DNA of 64,000 nucleotides from Ashinkailepas kermadecensis (GCA_034440615.1 JAOTOM010004052.1:151190-215189); one strand, 5' to 3'. Positions 1-10,609 are shown, counted from the first letter of the stretch. Translations and numbers: made by a program. The notes: generated by a model from the letters alone, not told the origin.

Positions 1-321
1 TCAAGCGACACACTACAAAAGGGTAATGAACGGCCGCCAACAATTGCACGAAATGAACATTGCTCACGAGAATCATAAGTTATGCAGTCTTTCCGATTAT
101 CAAGACATTACCTTAGTAACAAAATAGTTCAATGTTCTGTTTCATGGTACGATCCTTTGTGGTATTGCACACATAAAATTACATGCTTTACAACCGATAC
201 ACACCCCATAACGACTGGAACACACGCTTGAAGCCTTCGAGCCCAGCGTGTGTTTTGCCCCAGGTGGGGACTCAGTCGGCTTGGCAGTGTGTGGTGGACA
301 GCATATTCCGTCGGGACACAC

Positions 322-568
322 CTATGCTGAGCGCGAACAGGACGGCGTCGCGAGGTCCGTACGTGTAGCGCGCCGCCGGCAGCGGCGTTCGCAGCGCGCG
401 CGCCACGTCGACACCGTCGGGCGCGGCGGCGTCCTCGCGTCGGCGCGCGTCATCGGAGGCCGCCTCGGCCAGCAGCTGGCCGAGCAGCGCCATCTGCTCG
501 GCGGCCGAGCTGAGCAGCAGCGGCGGCGTCGACTCATGGTCGTCCACCAGCTCCCACTGTTCTAGCAC
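322..568 (-). CDS. HSD17B4: HSD17B4 exon 7: SDR-hydratase linker and start of hydratase domain
   Basis: The acceptor is a CAG ending at 569 on the minus strand after a pyrimidine run, and the exon opens [10 protein letters not shown]. It is entered in phase 0 and leaves in phase 1 at AGCATAG|GTGTGT. The middle is an Ala/Glu-rich linker; the end ([17 protein letters not shown]) matches the start of the 2-enoyl-CoA hydratase 2 region. A 70-bp array that copies this acceptor lies directly beyond it. Confidence 0.82.
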
Positions 569-3500
569 CTGAGGGTGGAGGAGCGCACGCCGTCAGTCGG
601 GGCCAACATTCGCCCACCAGCTCCCACTGTCCGAGCACCTGAGGGTGGGGGAGCGCACGCCGTCAGCCGGGGCCAACATTCGCCCACCAGCTCCCACTGT
701 CCGAGCACCTGAGGGTGGGGGAGCGCACGCCGTCAGCCGGGGCCAACATTCGCCCACCAGCTCCCACTGTCCGAGCACCTGAGGGTGGGGGAGCGCACGC
801 CGTCAACCGGGGCCAACATTCGCCCATCAGCTTCCAATGTTCATCCACGTAGCAACATTCGCCCACACGCTACGTTAGTTGGATGATACACGCTACGTCA
901 GTTGAAACTTCCAACGGTTCCCAGCAGTGTGCAAAAATTCACGTGAAGTTTATCGACCGATCGACAGGTTCGCGATTTAGGTCTTTTATGTTACTGTTGG
1001 AGGCAGATATGTCAAATTTTGTTCATACACCAGCCACGGTGGCACTTCTTAAGCAATCAATTTGTTGCTGTATTTCACGTCCCGGAATGCACATTTTTGC
1101 ACCACCATCAAAGCCCCAATAACTAACTACGAGGTCGGGGCATCACAATTTAAACGTCAGACCACAAATGATGTTGCATTTTTTCCAGATGGAGATATGA
1201 ATTACACCACGATAAGCCCCAGACAACTAAGACGTCTTGGATCTGATCTCAAGCGAGAGTTTACGAGCAGGCAACAATCAGTTAGTTAGTCATTTGGATT
1301 GTATGGCACATGGACCATATTGTTCATATAGTGTACATGGACAACAATCATAACCGGGCGATATTGCTCAATTTGCGTGAGTGAGACACGCATTTGGAAC
1401 GCAAATTCTCCCTTTCATAGCCAACGGCTTACTCACCCTGAACAAATGCGCATCCGTTACAAAAAGGAAATATGCACACATCTTTTCTCTACATGTTCGA
1501 TATAAATTGCCGTGCCAATTGGAGCTTTCGAAGCGCGCCTTCCCATTAGTTCAACGGTCGGCCACCGGCACGCGGCCGATGCCCTCTGCCGGTCACAGGC
1601 CACACCTCCTCCGGCGTGAGGCTGACCGAGGCCAGGCCCCGACTGCGCTGCCAGCGGTATGTAGCCACCGCACCGCCGGCCGCCTCCACCACGGCGCCCG
1701 ACGTCGGGCACGAGGTGTGGCACAACGCCACCGCCACCGGCGCCACCAGCGCCGGCCCCAGCAGCTGCTGGTACTCGGGCGGGAACACCTGCGGCAGCAC
1801 ACGCACCAGCTGCAGCAATACTGACATACACACACACACACACACCAGCTGGAGTAATACTGACACACCAGCTGCAGCAATACTGACACACACACCAGCT
1901 GCAGCAATACTGACATACACACACACACACCAGCTGGAGTAATACTGACACGCCAGCTGTAGCAATACTGACACACACACCAGCTGCAGGAATACTGACA
2001 TACACATTCTATGATACGTGGCACTCTTCTAAATATACAAACAGTATATCTTAAATATCTAGGAAATAGTAGGTGAAGTATTGGACCCCTACCTGTAAAA
2101 ACTGGTAAAACAGTTCTTGACATATCGGCCTTTTACCGATAGTAAAACCAGTAAAAACAAGTTTGGTGGTAAAAATTGTCAGCCCAACACTTATCTTGTC
2201 AGTGTGCTGGAATTGGAGAACTTAAGTGGAAAACGACAATCAATCAGCAGCACATAAACATCCTTGGCTCAAAATTCTGCTTCCGATTGGCATCTTTGCT
2301 GGTCCATGCCGATTTCAACATGCTAACGTATAAAATAAATGCGCAAGTAATACCATTTTCTTCAGTTTCAGATTTGGGCGAAATTCAACTCTGAATTAAC
2401 GTTAATTTTTGAAGTCATACGCATAATATTCAAAATTTTACTTACATACTTCTTGACAAAAAATTCACCTTTGCATTTGACGCTCAACTTAAAAATTATT
2501 TGGACACACTGTCTCTCGTAACCTGGAGGTATCCAGTTCAGAGCTCACCGAGGCCTGGGCTCGAGCTTCCCCCAGTCGACGTGGAAAATCGCGACACAAC
2601 TTGTGTACACAGCCGAACGTGTGGGAGAAGGGCCCACGATTCCGTTTTCTCCGGGGGTGGAGCTGTACCGTGGGATTCCCGCGTGTCCAGCACCAAAGGT
2701 GGCACTGCGTGGCTGGGTGTTCGGTGGACAACAACTGCTGTGTTACCGGCCGCGGTCAGTACCTGCTCAGTGAGGCGCGACGCCGCCGCCGGCACCAGGA
2801 TGTTGCACAAGATGCCGTACCTCTGTCCCTCCATCGCCAGCGTCTTCCCCAGGCCCACCAGTCCCATCTTGGCCGCGCTACAAAGTGCACCAGGGGTGTG
2901 ATCAGAGCAGATTAGGCCGACGGCGGCACGTCATACAGACTAAGAGGCCATCCAACCAAACTGCGGAAACACAACTTCAAACCGAATACAAAACAAGATA
3001 ACCATAAGCAGTTTTGTTTTTCAGTTTTTCTTTCCGGTTTTCCAGGTAGCTATTCGGTGCCAGGCATGATACAAATATTCCACTCGCACGTGCAAACCCC
3101 AACCGTATCGATGGCGAACAAGCTGTTCATCATATATATGTATGCATACATATATATGTATGCATATATATGTATAATATGCTGTTCATCATATAGATGA
3201 ACAGCATATGCAGATTTGGTTCCTGCAATGGAATGTGGGATCACAAAATGAATACTAAGTAATATGATATGGCAGTAAATATGCTAGCAAAAACTCATAT
3301 TTCAAAGAACTCACGATCTGCTATGCTGTGGGGATAGATGTTCACTTGAATTATCACAAATAGCATTATTGAGAACTGCCGGGAATGTTGTTCCATTTAC
3401 TCCCCACACACATGGTCCCGTGTCACCACTCGTGTGTCGCGCGCATCGGGCAGCACTCGCCTGTAGTTGGTCTGGCCGAAGTTGCCGAACAGCCCGGCGG

Positions 3501-6500
3501 CCGACGACGTGAGCAGGATGCGGCCGTAGCCCTGCGCACGGAAGTGGGGCCACGCCGCCCGGGTGGTCACGAACGCTGCTCTCAGGTGCACGCGATGTAT
3601 CAGATCTGGCGGCACGACAGGCTACATCTGATCCTAGCGGCTGCTGAGGGCGCACCAGGTCAGGTCAACAACGGAGGTGTCTGACGGCTACACCCGGTCA
3701 CGGTGGCTGCTGAGGGCGCACCAGGTCAGGTCAACAACGGAGGTGTCTGACGGCACGACAGGCTACATCTGATCCTAGTGGCTGCTGAGGGCGGACCAGG
3801 TCAGGTCAACAACGGAGGTGTCTGACGGCTACACCCGATCACGGTGGCTGCTGAGGGCGCACCAGGTCAGGTCAACAACGGAGGTGTCTGACGGCACGAC
3901 AGGCTACATCTGATCCTAGTGGCTGCTGAGGGCGGACCAGGTCAGGTCAACAACGGAGGTGTCTGACGGCTACACCCGGTCACGGTGGCTGCTGAGGGCG
4001 GACCAGGTCAGGTCAAAAATGGGAGATGGAGGTCAGGTGGCACATAAAGCTACATCCGGTTACAGTGGCTGCTGAGGCCGGACCAGGTCATGTCAACAAC
4101 GGAAGATGGAGATCAGATGGTACGCCCGGCCACATCGGATCATAGCGGCTGCTGAGGGCGGATCACGTCAGATCAACAACGAGATAATATTTTGTCGGGT
4201 CAGAACAGTACTGGGTGCTGTGTCGACTCGGGGGAGGGTCAGGTTTTCACCGAGAGTGGGTCCAGTGGGATCGGGCCGAGGGCCGGTCATGTTAGCACTG
4301 ATGGTGGGTGGGTGGGATCGGGTCGGGTTTTGTGGGGCCTCTAGTTAGGTCTTAGAGCAGACCGGATCAGTCTACTTGTTTCACAAACGATATTGTACCA
4401 CATGTCTACATATATCTACACCATACTATCAACATCATTCAAATTGCCAACTAGAGGCGCAGTAGTGTAGGCTCTCGCCAGAGGCTAAGTCAAATGTTGG
4501 TATCCGCGGACTGGCCTACTGATTGCAATTGGTAAGCTACAGAAGAAGTAACAATGAATTAAAAAGCCCCTCGGTGGTGATGCATAGCCACACGTTGGGT
4601 TAATGGGTGGCATACTGAAGTTGGCAGGTTGTGTTTTCGCATCGCATCGACTTACTCCAGCACTACCAACCTTTGGAAATCAGTATTAGGCCTACCCTAA
4701 AACATAAAAACCTACACCTGGAGAGCACCACTACTTCAAAACACTGCCAGTTCTTCAAAAGGGGGAATTTCACCAGTTATTTATGGCACACTGAACTCAA
4801 TGCCACCACCACCTGCCAAACGCCAGTTCAGGAAGGGAAGTTGAGCATGCACGAGTGGTGATATCACCAGGGAAGATCAACTGGGTTAAACATGCACGAG
4901 TGGTTAGGGAAGATCAGCTGGGATCATCAGGGACGATCAGCTGGGAGGAAAAAATCCTGTACTGATACTAAATGTGATACAGCACAACCACACAGCTGAT
5001 ACGCCACACGCAGGGTACGGATGAAGAGATAGCGTGACTTACTTTGCCTCGCCATTCACGAGGCTGTAGTCGCGGCTCACAGACCGCGGTGGTACGCACC
5101 CCAGTCCATGTCCGTCATCTTCATGAAGCTGCGGTCGCGCAGGAAGCCGGCGTTGTTGATGAGGATGTCGACACGACCGAACTCGCTGATGGCCGTCTCG
5201 ATGATTTTGTGGCCCTCCTCCACTGAGTCGTAGTTGGCGACCGCCTTGCCACCTGCCAACGCTCGCACCCGGTCAGCGGGCGCGCTCGGGGCACGAGGGG
5301 TGCAGATAATGCACTGACAGTGGCATATTAAGGGGAGCATTGCATCAGCCCTCCCCAACGAATGCTCGCCTTTTGCACATTAAACAACGAACATTCAAGC
5401 CACTTAGCCTTTACCCTGTCATCTAAGCACGCGGGCGGCAGCTCACACTTGGAGCGACAGCGCTATTTTTGACACCCGTAGCTACGAGGCATACAATACA
5501 GGTACGGATTGTAATAGTACGGTACAGTGAAATACAAATGTACAGACAGATACGGTGGAAATAGGTGTACTCAATGGATGCATGGCTGTGCAGAGATGCA
5601 GATATTATTCCAATTTGGGTACCCCCCCCCGCTTTATACATTTCGGGACACTAATGTAAAACATACGTTCAGAGATACGTCCATTTGTAATTGAAATATT
5701 ACATATGCAGCAGGAGCGTAAGAATCCGTTTGAAGAATGGCGTGGTCATTTTGTTTCAGAGGGCAAGTGGTTAAAATCAGGAAGAGTGACAGGGGAGCCA
5801 AGGACCAATGTCCACTCTTCTGACGTTTATGTGATAAGCAGAACAGGACAAATAAGTCCAGTCTGAGTAGAGCTGGTGGTTGGAAACACGGCCCTGTCCT
5901 GCATGCTTGTCATTCTGAACTGCTCTCCAGGAAATTATCGACTTGTTTCTTCACCAAAAATCAATGGAGTTGCTTTAAAATTGTTGAAAAACCATTGTTC
6001 ATTGATAAACACGCGAAAAAGTGAACGTGAAGTGTTAGAAAAGACTTCTTGATGCCAGCAGAAAACAAATTATCCTGTTCGAACCGGATGTGACACCCTG
6101 TCGACTGGGAATTGGTCCCTGCTATGCTAACTATTACTATCAGCCATGCAGTGACGAGCCACCTCGATGTCCTTGATGCCTTGCACATTTAACGATACGC
6201 CGTGTCTTGTATTCGTGTCGAGGTTATGAAAGGGAGCACATCTGACACCTTAGGGCTACTGCTGGGTCGCCCATCTTTCCAGGCATGATGATGGGTCTCC
6301 AGGCAAGTGTACATGATGGTAAGCTATTTCACTTTCTTTCAGAAACATGATTTGTGACATCTACACACAAATATCAAGACTTACTTACCATATTTTCCCT
6401 GAAGATGCCTTAATTATTTAGTACGACTTAAATAGATATGAGCGCAATACGATCAACACTATGGTCGATGCGCCCCAAAATCAAAAATAACTAACTGGCT

Positions 6501-8172
6501 CATCGAGACATCTTTGATAGACCTGCATGACAAAGCACACAACCTGCAATCGTTTGGAGCGTACTGCTTCTGATGAACTGCTGCCCATCTTTTACTGGTG
6601 ATCATAGCCAGTACCCAGTGCACCCACCCTTGTCTTGGATCTCCTGGACGACAGCATCGGCCGTCTTGGACCGGCCTTCGCCGTCGCGCGATGAGCCGAG
6701 GTCATTGACTACCACGGCAGCGCCCCGCTCACTCAGCAGCAGGGCGTACTCGCGACCCAGGCCTGAAACAAGCCCACAGCAGTGCCCCACTCACTCAACA
6801 GCCTCATTTAACAGCAGGGCGTACTCGCGACCCAGGCCTGAAACAAGCCCACGGCAGCGCCCCGCTCACTCAACAGCAGGGCGTACTCGCGACCCAGGCC
6901 TGAAACAAACCCACGGCAGCGCCCCGCTCACTCAACAGCAGGGCGTACTCGCGACCCAGGCCTGAAACAAACCCACGGCAGCGCCCCGCTCACTCAACAG
7001 CAGGGCGTACTCGCGACCCGGGTCTGGAACAAGCCCACAGCAGTGCCCCACTCACTCAACAGCCTCATTTAACAGCAGGGCGTACTCGCGACCCAGGTCT
7101 GAAACAAGGCCACGGTAGCGCCCCGCTCACTTAACAGCCGGGCACACTCGCGACCCGGGTCTGAAACAAAGCCACAATATTCGCAAATTCACATTTCACT
7201 TGAGTCAGGTATCATGTCACCAGTTTTGCCTGGAAAAGATCCCCTACCTTCTTCCCTCCCCTCCCACGGTCATCCATCACCGAATTGCTTACACCTGAGA
7301 AGTGCTTCTACTTATATTTCCACCCATTCAACACACAGGGTCAGTATGCTTGCACCTATCAACAAACCGGTAATGGTTGGTGTCACTGCTCGTGGAAGAA
7401 GAGTCCACGGATTACCAACTATTATATCGATTATAGCGCACCATAGAAAAACTCAGGGAATCAGCAACCATGTGGATGAAGGTGGTGCCACACAATATGC
7501 AGCTATGTTAGCCAGCATTACTCCCGGCTGCTGCCACGGTAGCCAGTGACCACTCCAGTCGGCACTGATGGTGCACCAGCCAGACACCGGCTGTGGCAGG
7601 CTGACCCAACTGACTGACGCGCAGCGAGACGGTCGGACATCAGGTGGCCCCAGTTGGCCACAGTACTGCACTGAGCGCAGCGAGACGTCGGTCTGCTCAT
7701 ACATGGCACATTGGCACAGTACTGCAGACACCGTCTGCCACTGCCCAGACCGTGCATCAACACTATGTCAATGTTTTAAGGATTAGGCCTATGCTATATA
7801 TATGCTATCCGTCGTGATTTGTGGAGAAGCATCAGGTATACGTTTCTGTTACACACTAATTGTTCTAGCATCAGGCACCATGGCGGGCCCTGGACGATTG
7901 AGTTAGTTGGGCATGTTGTCTTTGAGATAGCGAGTTGCTATGGTTAAGAAGCACGCTCCGCGATTGAGAGCAGGAGGTGAGGTCATATCAACTTGCCTTG
8001 TCTCTTACAAGACTCGCTCTGGCTGTGCCAATGCTGACTGGAAAAATATTGGATAGTTACTAAACACAGCGGCCACCATAATACAAGTGCACACAGTGTT
8101 CCATTCAGTCTTACCTCCTCCAGCTCCAGTAATCACGGCCACTTGGCCAGTAAATCGCAACTGACCAGACAT
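322..8172 (-). CDS. HSD17B4: peroxisomal multifunctional enzyme type 2 (17-beta-HSD4), 5' part of gene, seven coding exons
   Basis: The enzyme carries out the hydration and dehydrogenation steps of peroxisomal beta-oxidation. Exons (minus strand) are 8115-8172, 6628-6762, 5100-5252, 3461-3605, 2763-2877, 1606-1809 and 322-568; phases fit at every junction (1,1,1,2,0,0) and give about 352 residues. The short-chain dehydrogenase core is intact: TGAGGGLG cofactor loop across exons 1/2, VVVNDLG, INNAG in exon 3, the catalytic Ser in LLTSSAAG and Tyr/Lys in NYSAAK across exons 4/5. Exon 7 carries the linker and the hydratase start ([13 protein letters not shown]). The rest of the hydratase and any SCP2 domain and peroxisomal signal lie off the left edge. 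HSD17B4 and insect Mfe2 are the closest remembered relatives. Inner splice sites are inferred from phase and similarity. Confidence 0.9.
569..850. repeat. 70-bp minisatellite copying the exon 7 splice acceptor
   Basis: The string GCACCTGAGGGTGG recurs with ends near 570, 640, 710 and 780, so the period is 70 bp with about four copies and a partial fifth. Each unit repeats the last intron bases, the CAG acceptor and about 25 nt of the start of exon 7 (CCACCAGCTCCCACTGT on the plus strand). The array therefore offers several decoy acceptors upstream of the true one. Confidence 0.9.
851..1605. other. intron 6 of HSD17B4, no recognised feature
   Basis: AT-rich intronic sequence between the 70-bp array and the exon 6 donor. 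Short open frames here resemble no family I know. Confidence 0.6.
1606..1809 (-). CDS. HSD17B4: HSD17B4 exon 6: C-terminal part of SDR domain
   Basis: Exactly 68 codons, phase 0 on both sides. It begins [15 protein letters not shown] and carries [14 protein letters not shown], the conserved segment at the end of the dehydrogenase domain. It ends SLTPEE at GAG|GTGTGG, joining exon 7 to read TPEEVLEQWEL. An alternative acceptor about 11 bp upstream would need a different exon 5 donor and gives a poorer match in length. Confidence 0.83.
1810..2005. repeat. CACCAGCTGCAGCAATACTGACA minisatellite at the exon 6 acceptor
   Basis: Variable 25-45 bp units combine a CA-rich stretch with the sequence of the exon 6 acceptor (on the minus strand TATTGCTGCAG|CTGGTG). 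About seven copies follow the real junction and include the first exon bases (CACCAG). Confidence 0.85.
2006..2762. other. intron 5 of HSD17B4, no recognised feature
   Basis: Unique-looking intronic sequence between the exon 6 acceptor array and the exon 5 donor. No repeat or RNA gene was recognised. Confidence 0.5.
2763..2877 (-). CDS. HSD17B4: HSD17B4 exon 5: active-site Lys and following helix
   Basis: The acceptor is TTTGTAG and the exon starts with one base completing the Ser of the NYSAAK active-site motif. It continues [17 protein letters not shown] and [17 protein letters not shown], the usual SDR segment after the catalytic Tyr/Lys. It leaves in phase 0 at GAGCAG|GTACTG. No array adjoins this exon. 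Confidence 0.87.
3120..3205. repeat. TATG-rich segment ending in a perfect hairpin
   Basis: An alternating ATATATGTATGCATA stretch is followed by a perfect 10-bp stem: GCTGTTCATC at 3181-3190 pairs with GATGAACAGC at 3196-3205 across a 5-nt loop. A second GCTGTTCATC occurs near 3121, so the segment can also fold over a longer distance. It is intronic and may be a small foldback element. Confidence 0.7.
3455..3460 (-). promoter_or_regulatory. HSD17B4: non-canonical GC splice donor (GC-AG intron)
   Basis: Exon 4 ends TACAG followed by GCGAGT. Only this junction (phase 2) joins exon 5 to restore NYSAAK. The nearest GT, three bases on, gives phase 0 and breaks the frame. Confidence 0.8.
3461..3605 (-). 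CDS. HSD17B4: HSD17B4 exon 4: catalytic Ser and Tyr of SDR domain
   Basis: The exon starts after GCCGCCAG in phase 1 and reads [18 protein letters not shown], then [21 protein letters not shown]. The catalytic Ser (TSS) and Tyr (NY) are present. It ends in phase 2 at the GC donor. A long array starts directly on its upstream side. Confidence 0.9.
3606..4170. repeat. two-type alternating minisatellite next to the exon 4 acceptor
   Basis: About eight units of roughly 65-75 bp share the core GCTGCTGAGGGCGSACCAGG followed by TCAACAACGGAGGTGTCTGAC. Two versions alternate, one opening GGCACGACAGGCTACATC and one opening GGCTACACCCGGTCACGG. GGCACGACAGG also occurs a few bases upstream of the exon 4 acceptor, so the array abuts the junction, but it does not clearly copy exon sequence. 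Confidence 0.85.
4171..5099. other. intron 3 of HSD17B4, no recognised feature
   Basis: About 0.9 kb of intronic sequence, G-rich at its left end (GGGTGGGTGGG near 4305). No gene or mobile element was recognised. Confidence 0.5.
5100..5252 (-). CDS. HSD17B4: HSD17B4 exon 3: NNAG motif of SDR domain
   Basis: The acceptor is GCGTTGGCAG. The exon reads [16 protein letters not shown], then [19 protein letters not shown], and ends MTDMDW at TGGG|GTGCGT. Phase 1 on both sides. NNAG is the standard SDR structural motif. No array adjoins this exon. Confidence 0.92.
5253..6627. other. intron 2 of HSD17B4, no recognised feature
   Basis: A short CCCCCCCCCC run lies at about 5622. Near 6460 a stretch (GGTCGATGCGCCCCAAAATC) resembles one near 46823, so both may be fragments of a dispersed repeat. 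Nothing else was recognised. Confidence 0.45.
6628..6762 (-). CDS. HSD17B4: HSD17B4 exon 2: cofactor-binding region
   Basis: The acceptor is TTGTTTCAG. The exon reads [19 protein letters not shown], then [20 protein letters not shown], completing the TGxxxGxG nucleotide loop and the following acidic residue. It ends in phase 1 at AAGG|GTGGGT. Confidence 0.9.
6763..7175. repeat. 62-bp minisatellite copying exon 2 acceptor plus about 51 nt of exon
   Basis: GACCCAGGCCTGAAACAA recurs with GCCTG at 6761, 6836, 6898 and 6960, giving a 62-bp unit (the first interval is longer by a small insertion) and about six copies. Each unit reproduces the acceptor and roughly the first 51 nt of exon 2. Later copies drift (CCCGGGTCTGAAACAA). 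Confidence 0.92.
7176..8114. other. intron 1 of HSD17B4, no recognised feature
   Basis: There is a partial internal duplication near 7600-7700 (CACTGAGCGCAGCGAGACG and CTGACGCGCAGCGAGACG). No gene or element was recognised. Confidence 0.45.
8115..8172 (-). CDS. HSD17B4: HSD17B4 exon 1: start codon and N-terminus
   Basis: ATG at 8172-8170 opens [19 protein letters not shown] and the exon ends in phase 1 at GGAG|GTAAGA. A good acceptor (TTGTTTCAG) lies 8 bp upstream of the ATG, so a 5' untranslated exon is expected further right; I could not locate it. Confidence 0.88.
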
Positions 8173-8589
8173 ATTTTTTTCTGAAACAACAACACAGGAA
8201 GCATGCCAACACCACACTGCCTGTACCTGCTTAGTTATGGCACACAACTTTAACATATTACAACCAGCTTAAACAGAAATGAAACTATTATGGAATATCA
8301 AATCACAGATAGATATAATTTTGCATAAAATATGCATGCTCAATATGCACTCAAGCTGAAAGAGACCACACATGGAAACAAGCTGAGCATTTCAAACTTG
8401 ATGTGATGTAAGGAAGAATACAATTGAATTGCTACCCACACCATGTAGACCATAATAACAACTTATCATGCAATGCAAGATGAGAAATACACTGTGCAAT
8501 GTTATCACCAATATTAAGTTAATTACGAGTTAACATCTAAGTCAAGGTAGTTTAGAATCAATCAATAAATCAATCGAACAAGCCCAGAC

Positions 8590-8835
8590 AATCACTGAGG
8601 AGCAAAATGGCCCTCAAAATGCATCAATCCTCCAAAAACACACTGGCCCTGAAAGATCATGCTGGGGGCCCAAAAATTAATGTGGTCCCAGAAAATCACC
8701 CTGGGACCCAACACACAGGTCAAAGCCAACCAAAAATGTCAGGGACCCAAAACAACAACCCAAGGTCTTGAAAAAATCATGCTGGGGCTCCAAAACATTG
8801 CACAGCCCCAACTGGAAAACAAAACAGGTAAATTT
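8590..8835. repeat. degenerate array of ~30-bp CTGGGGCCCAAAA-like units
   Basis: Loosely periodic phrases such as ATCATGCTGGGGGCCCAAAA and ATCACCCTGGGACCCAACAC recur about every 30 bp. The same style of array occurs at 10610-10830, 45270-46220 and 54305-54740. Confidence 0.6.
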
Positions 8836-9065
8836 GTGCTTCAATGTGTTTGATAAATTCTTGGAATATAATATATCCGTCCAATAAAAGGTTTATGAAT
8901 GTGACTAAGATGATGGACCTGGTCATTTTTTGGGTGCAAATGCTTACATTTCACTTTTTGAGCAAAACAACTCCAAAAAGGTGCCTTGAATTCAGTAACA
9001 TAGGACAATAAGTAAGGTTAAAAAACAAAAACAAAAAAGCAACATAACCAAACCAAACCTAACCT
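8823..9065. mobile_element. half copy of a foldback family, interrupted by a Tc1 insertion
   Basis: This matches, in reverse orientation, 47500-47745: shared phrases include TATGAATGTGACT, CAAATGCTTACATTTCA and a CCTAACC-type end. It also resembles the left arm of the foldback at 11390-12150. It runs up to the TA at 9065 where the Tc1/mariner element begins. Confidence 0.6.
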
Positions 9066-9066
9066 A

Positions 9067-10508
9067 CAGTGGCCGCAAAAAAAAATGTATACATTAACAA
9101 TATTTGGCTAATAAAGCAACAACATGAAGCTTACATGACATTTATTGATAAATAAGCCTTACAATTAATATTTTGTCATGTCCCCCTTCGCTTTCAGCAC
9201 CATCTTGAGGCGTTTGGGCATCGATTCGGCCAAACTAGCGAAGTAGGAGATGTCCATGTCGGTCCACAGCTGCTTCAGCGCCTCCTGCAGATCCTTGATG
9301 TTGCTGGGTCGGGCCTCTTGAATCTTGTTTTTCATAACATTCCAGGCATTTGCTATGGAGTTTAGGTCCGGGGATTTGCCTGGCCAGTCTAGCACTTCAA
9401 TATGGGTATCACTGAATTTGTTTTTAAACTGCCTTCGACCTGTGGTAAGGGGCGCCGTCGTGCATGTCGGCGCCCCTTGCCACAGGGGCGCCGATCCAGA
9501 ATCGCACGCATGAATACCCCCAAAAAACAACAAATGTTCTTTATGCACTTCGATATAGTTGCTCCCCTTCATGGTGACGTTCTTAGGCAGGAAATACAAC
9601 CCTCCCCTGCCCTTATTGCCACTAAATGCCCCCAAACCATCACACTGTCAGGGTGTTTAACAATCGTCACAATAAAGTTAGGGTCGTAGTGAGAGACATT
9701 TTTGGGGCGACGAACGACCTTTGAGGCTCCCCTGACCAGCCTAAAGGTGCTCTCGTCGCTGAACATCACCTTCTTCCAGTCGTCTGATGTGAAGTGTCGA
9801 TATTTTTTTTCGCAAAGGCAACCCTTTTTTCTTCATGACCTTGGTAAGGAGCGGTTTCTTGGCAGCTCGGCGACATGGCATTCCCAGGTCCTTTTGCAGG
9901 CGGTGTTGAATCGTCCTGATCGAGATGTCCTGGAGTAGATCAGGGTGCTTCTTTTTAAGTGCTGATGCGGTAATTGCAGGCTCTGACATCACAGCTCTCT
10001 TCAGGATATGGTCAGTGCATGGGGAAGTCTTGCGGGGTGCTCCAGAGCCTTTCATTCTCTCCGGAGTGGTGCCTGGGGGTAGGGAGGCGGCGGCCTTTTT
10101 GAGGTTGTAAATAACCTGCCTCGTGACTTGTAGATCTGCGGCGGCACATATCACAGACATGCTCTGCTCAAACAGGGTCAAAGCCCGACTCTTCTCAACA
10201 TCCGTGAGCTTCTTTCGTCCCATTCTAACCACTGGGAGCAAAATTATAGGCCTCCAAAGTCGGGCGTCGTAGCAAAAAAAGGCACCCAGAAGAGCATCAA
10301 ACAGTTGGCCCTACCTCTCTGAGAGCCTGTCGCTCACCGAGCTCTCCCGCTGTTTGTGAGTCAGGGTAGGGGTGGGCCCAGCTACATACGTCATACCGAG
10401 CTCCGCCCACTGACTGTTGCTGGGGAGCACAATAAAAACGTTTTCAGTGATCACCATGTATATATTTTTTTTGCGCTTGCAGTGTATACATTTTTTTTGC
10501 GGCCACTG
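9067..10508 (-). mobile_element. Tc1/mariner-type DNA transposon, complete ends, dead transposase
   Basis: The ends are CAGTGGCCGCAAAAAAAA and its reverse complement, about 27 bp of terminal inverted repeat with one A-run length difference, flanked by TA on both sides (9065-9066, 10509-10510) as expected for target duplication. The element is about 1.44 kb, a normal Tc1 length, with the transposase on the minus strand. A second imperfect copy of the terminal motif (GCGCAAAAAAAATATA type) lies just inside the right end. Confidence 0.92.
9165..10223 (-). pseudogene. Tc1-like transposase, frameshifted
   Basis: The N-terminal part (MGRKKLTDVEKSRALTLFEQ onward) has the paired helix-turn-helix DNA-binding region and reads to about 9815, where a run of A/T bases marks a frameshift. 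A second frame carries MMFSDESTFRLVRG with a catalytic Asp; a third carries DWPGKSPDLNSIANAW near the C-terminus. The expected Glu in the last motif is Ala, and the stretch with the second catalytic Asp is out of frame. The copy cannot encode an active enzyme. Confidence 0.88.
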
Positions 10509-10609
10509 TATTTGTTTGCTGTATGTAGGCAAAATGTGTGTAAAACTTCTCCTATGAACACATTAAAGCACAATATTACCAAAAATCACACCAGGACCAG
10601 ACAAAGATG

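Noticed and set aside
1457..2005. Long Val/Cys/Ser-rich extensions upstream of HSD17B4 exon 6
   Set aside because: These are translations of the CA-rich intronic array; the real exon begins at 1809.
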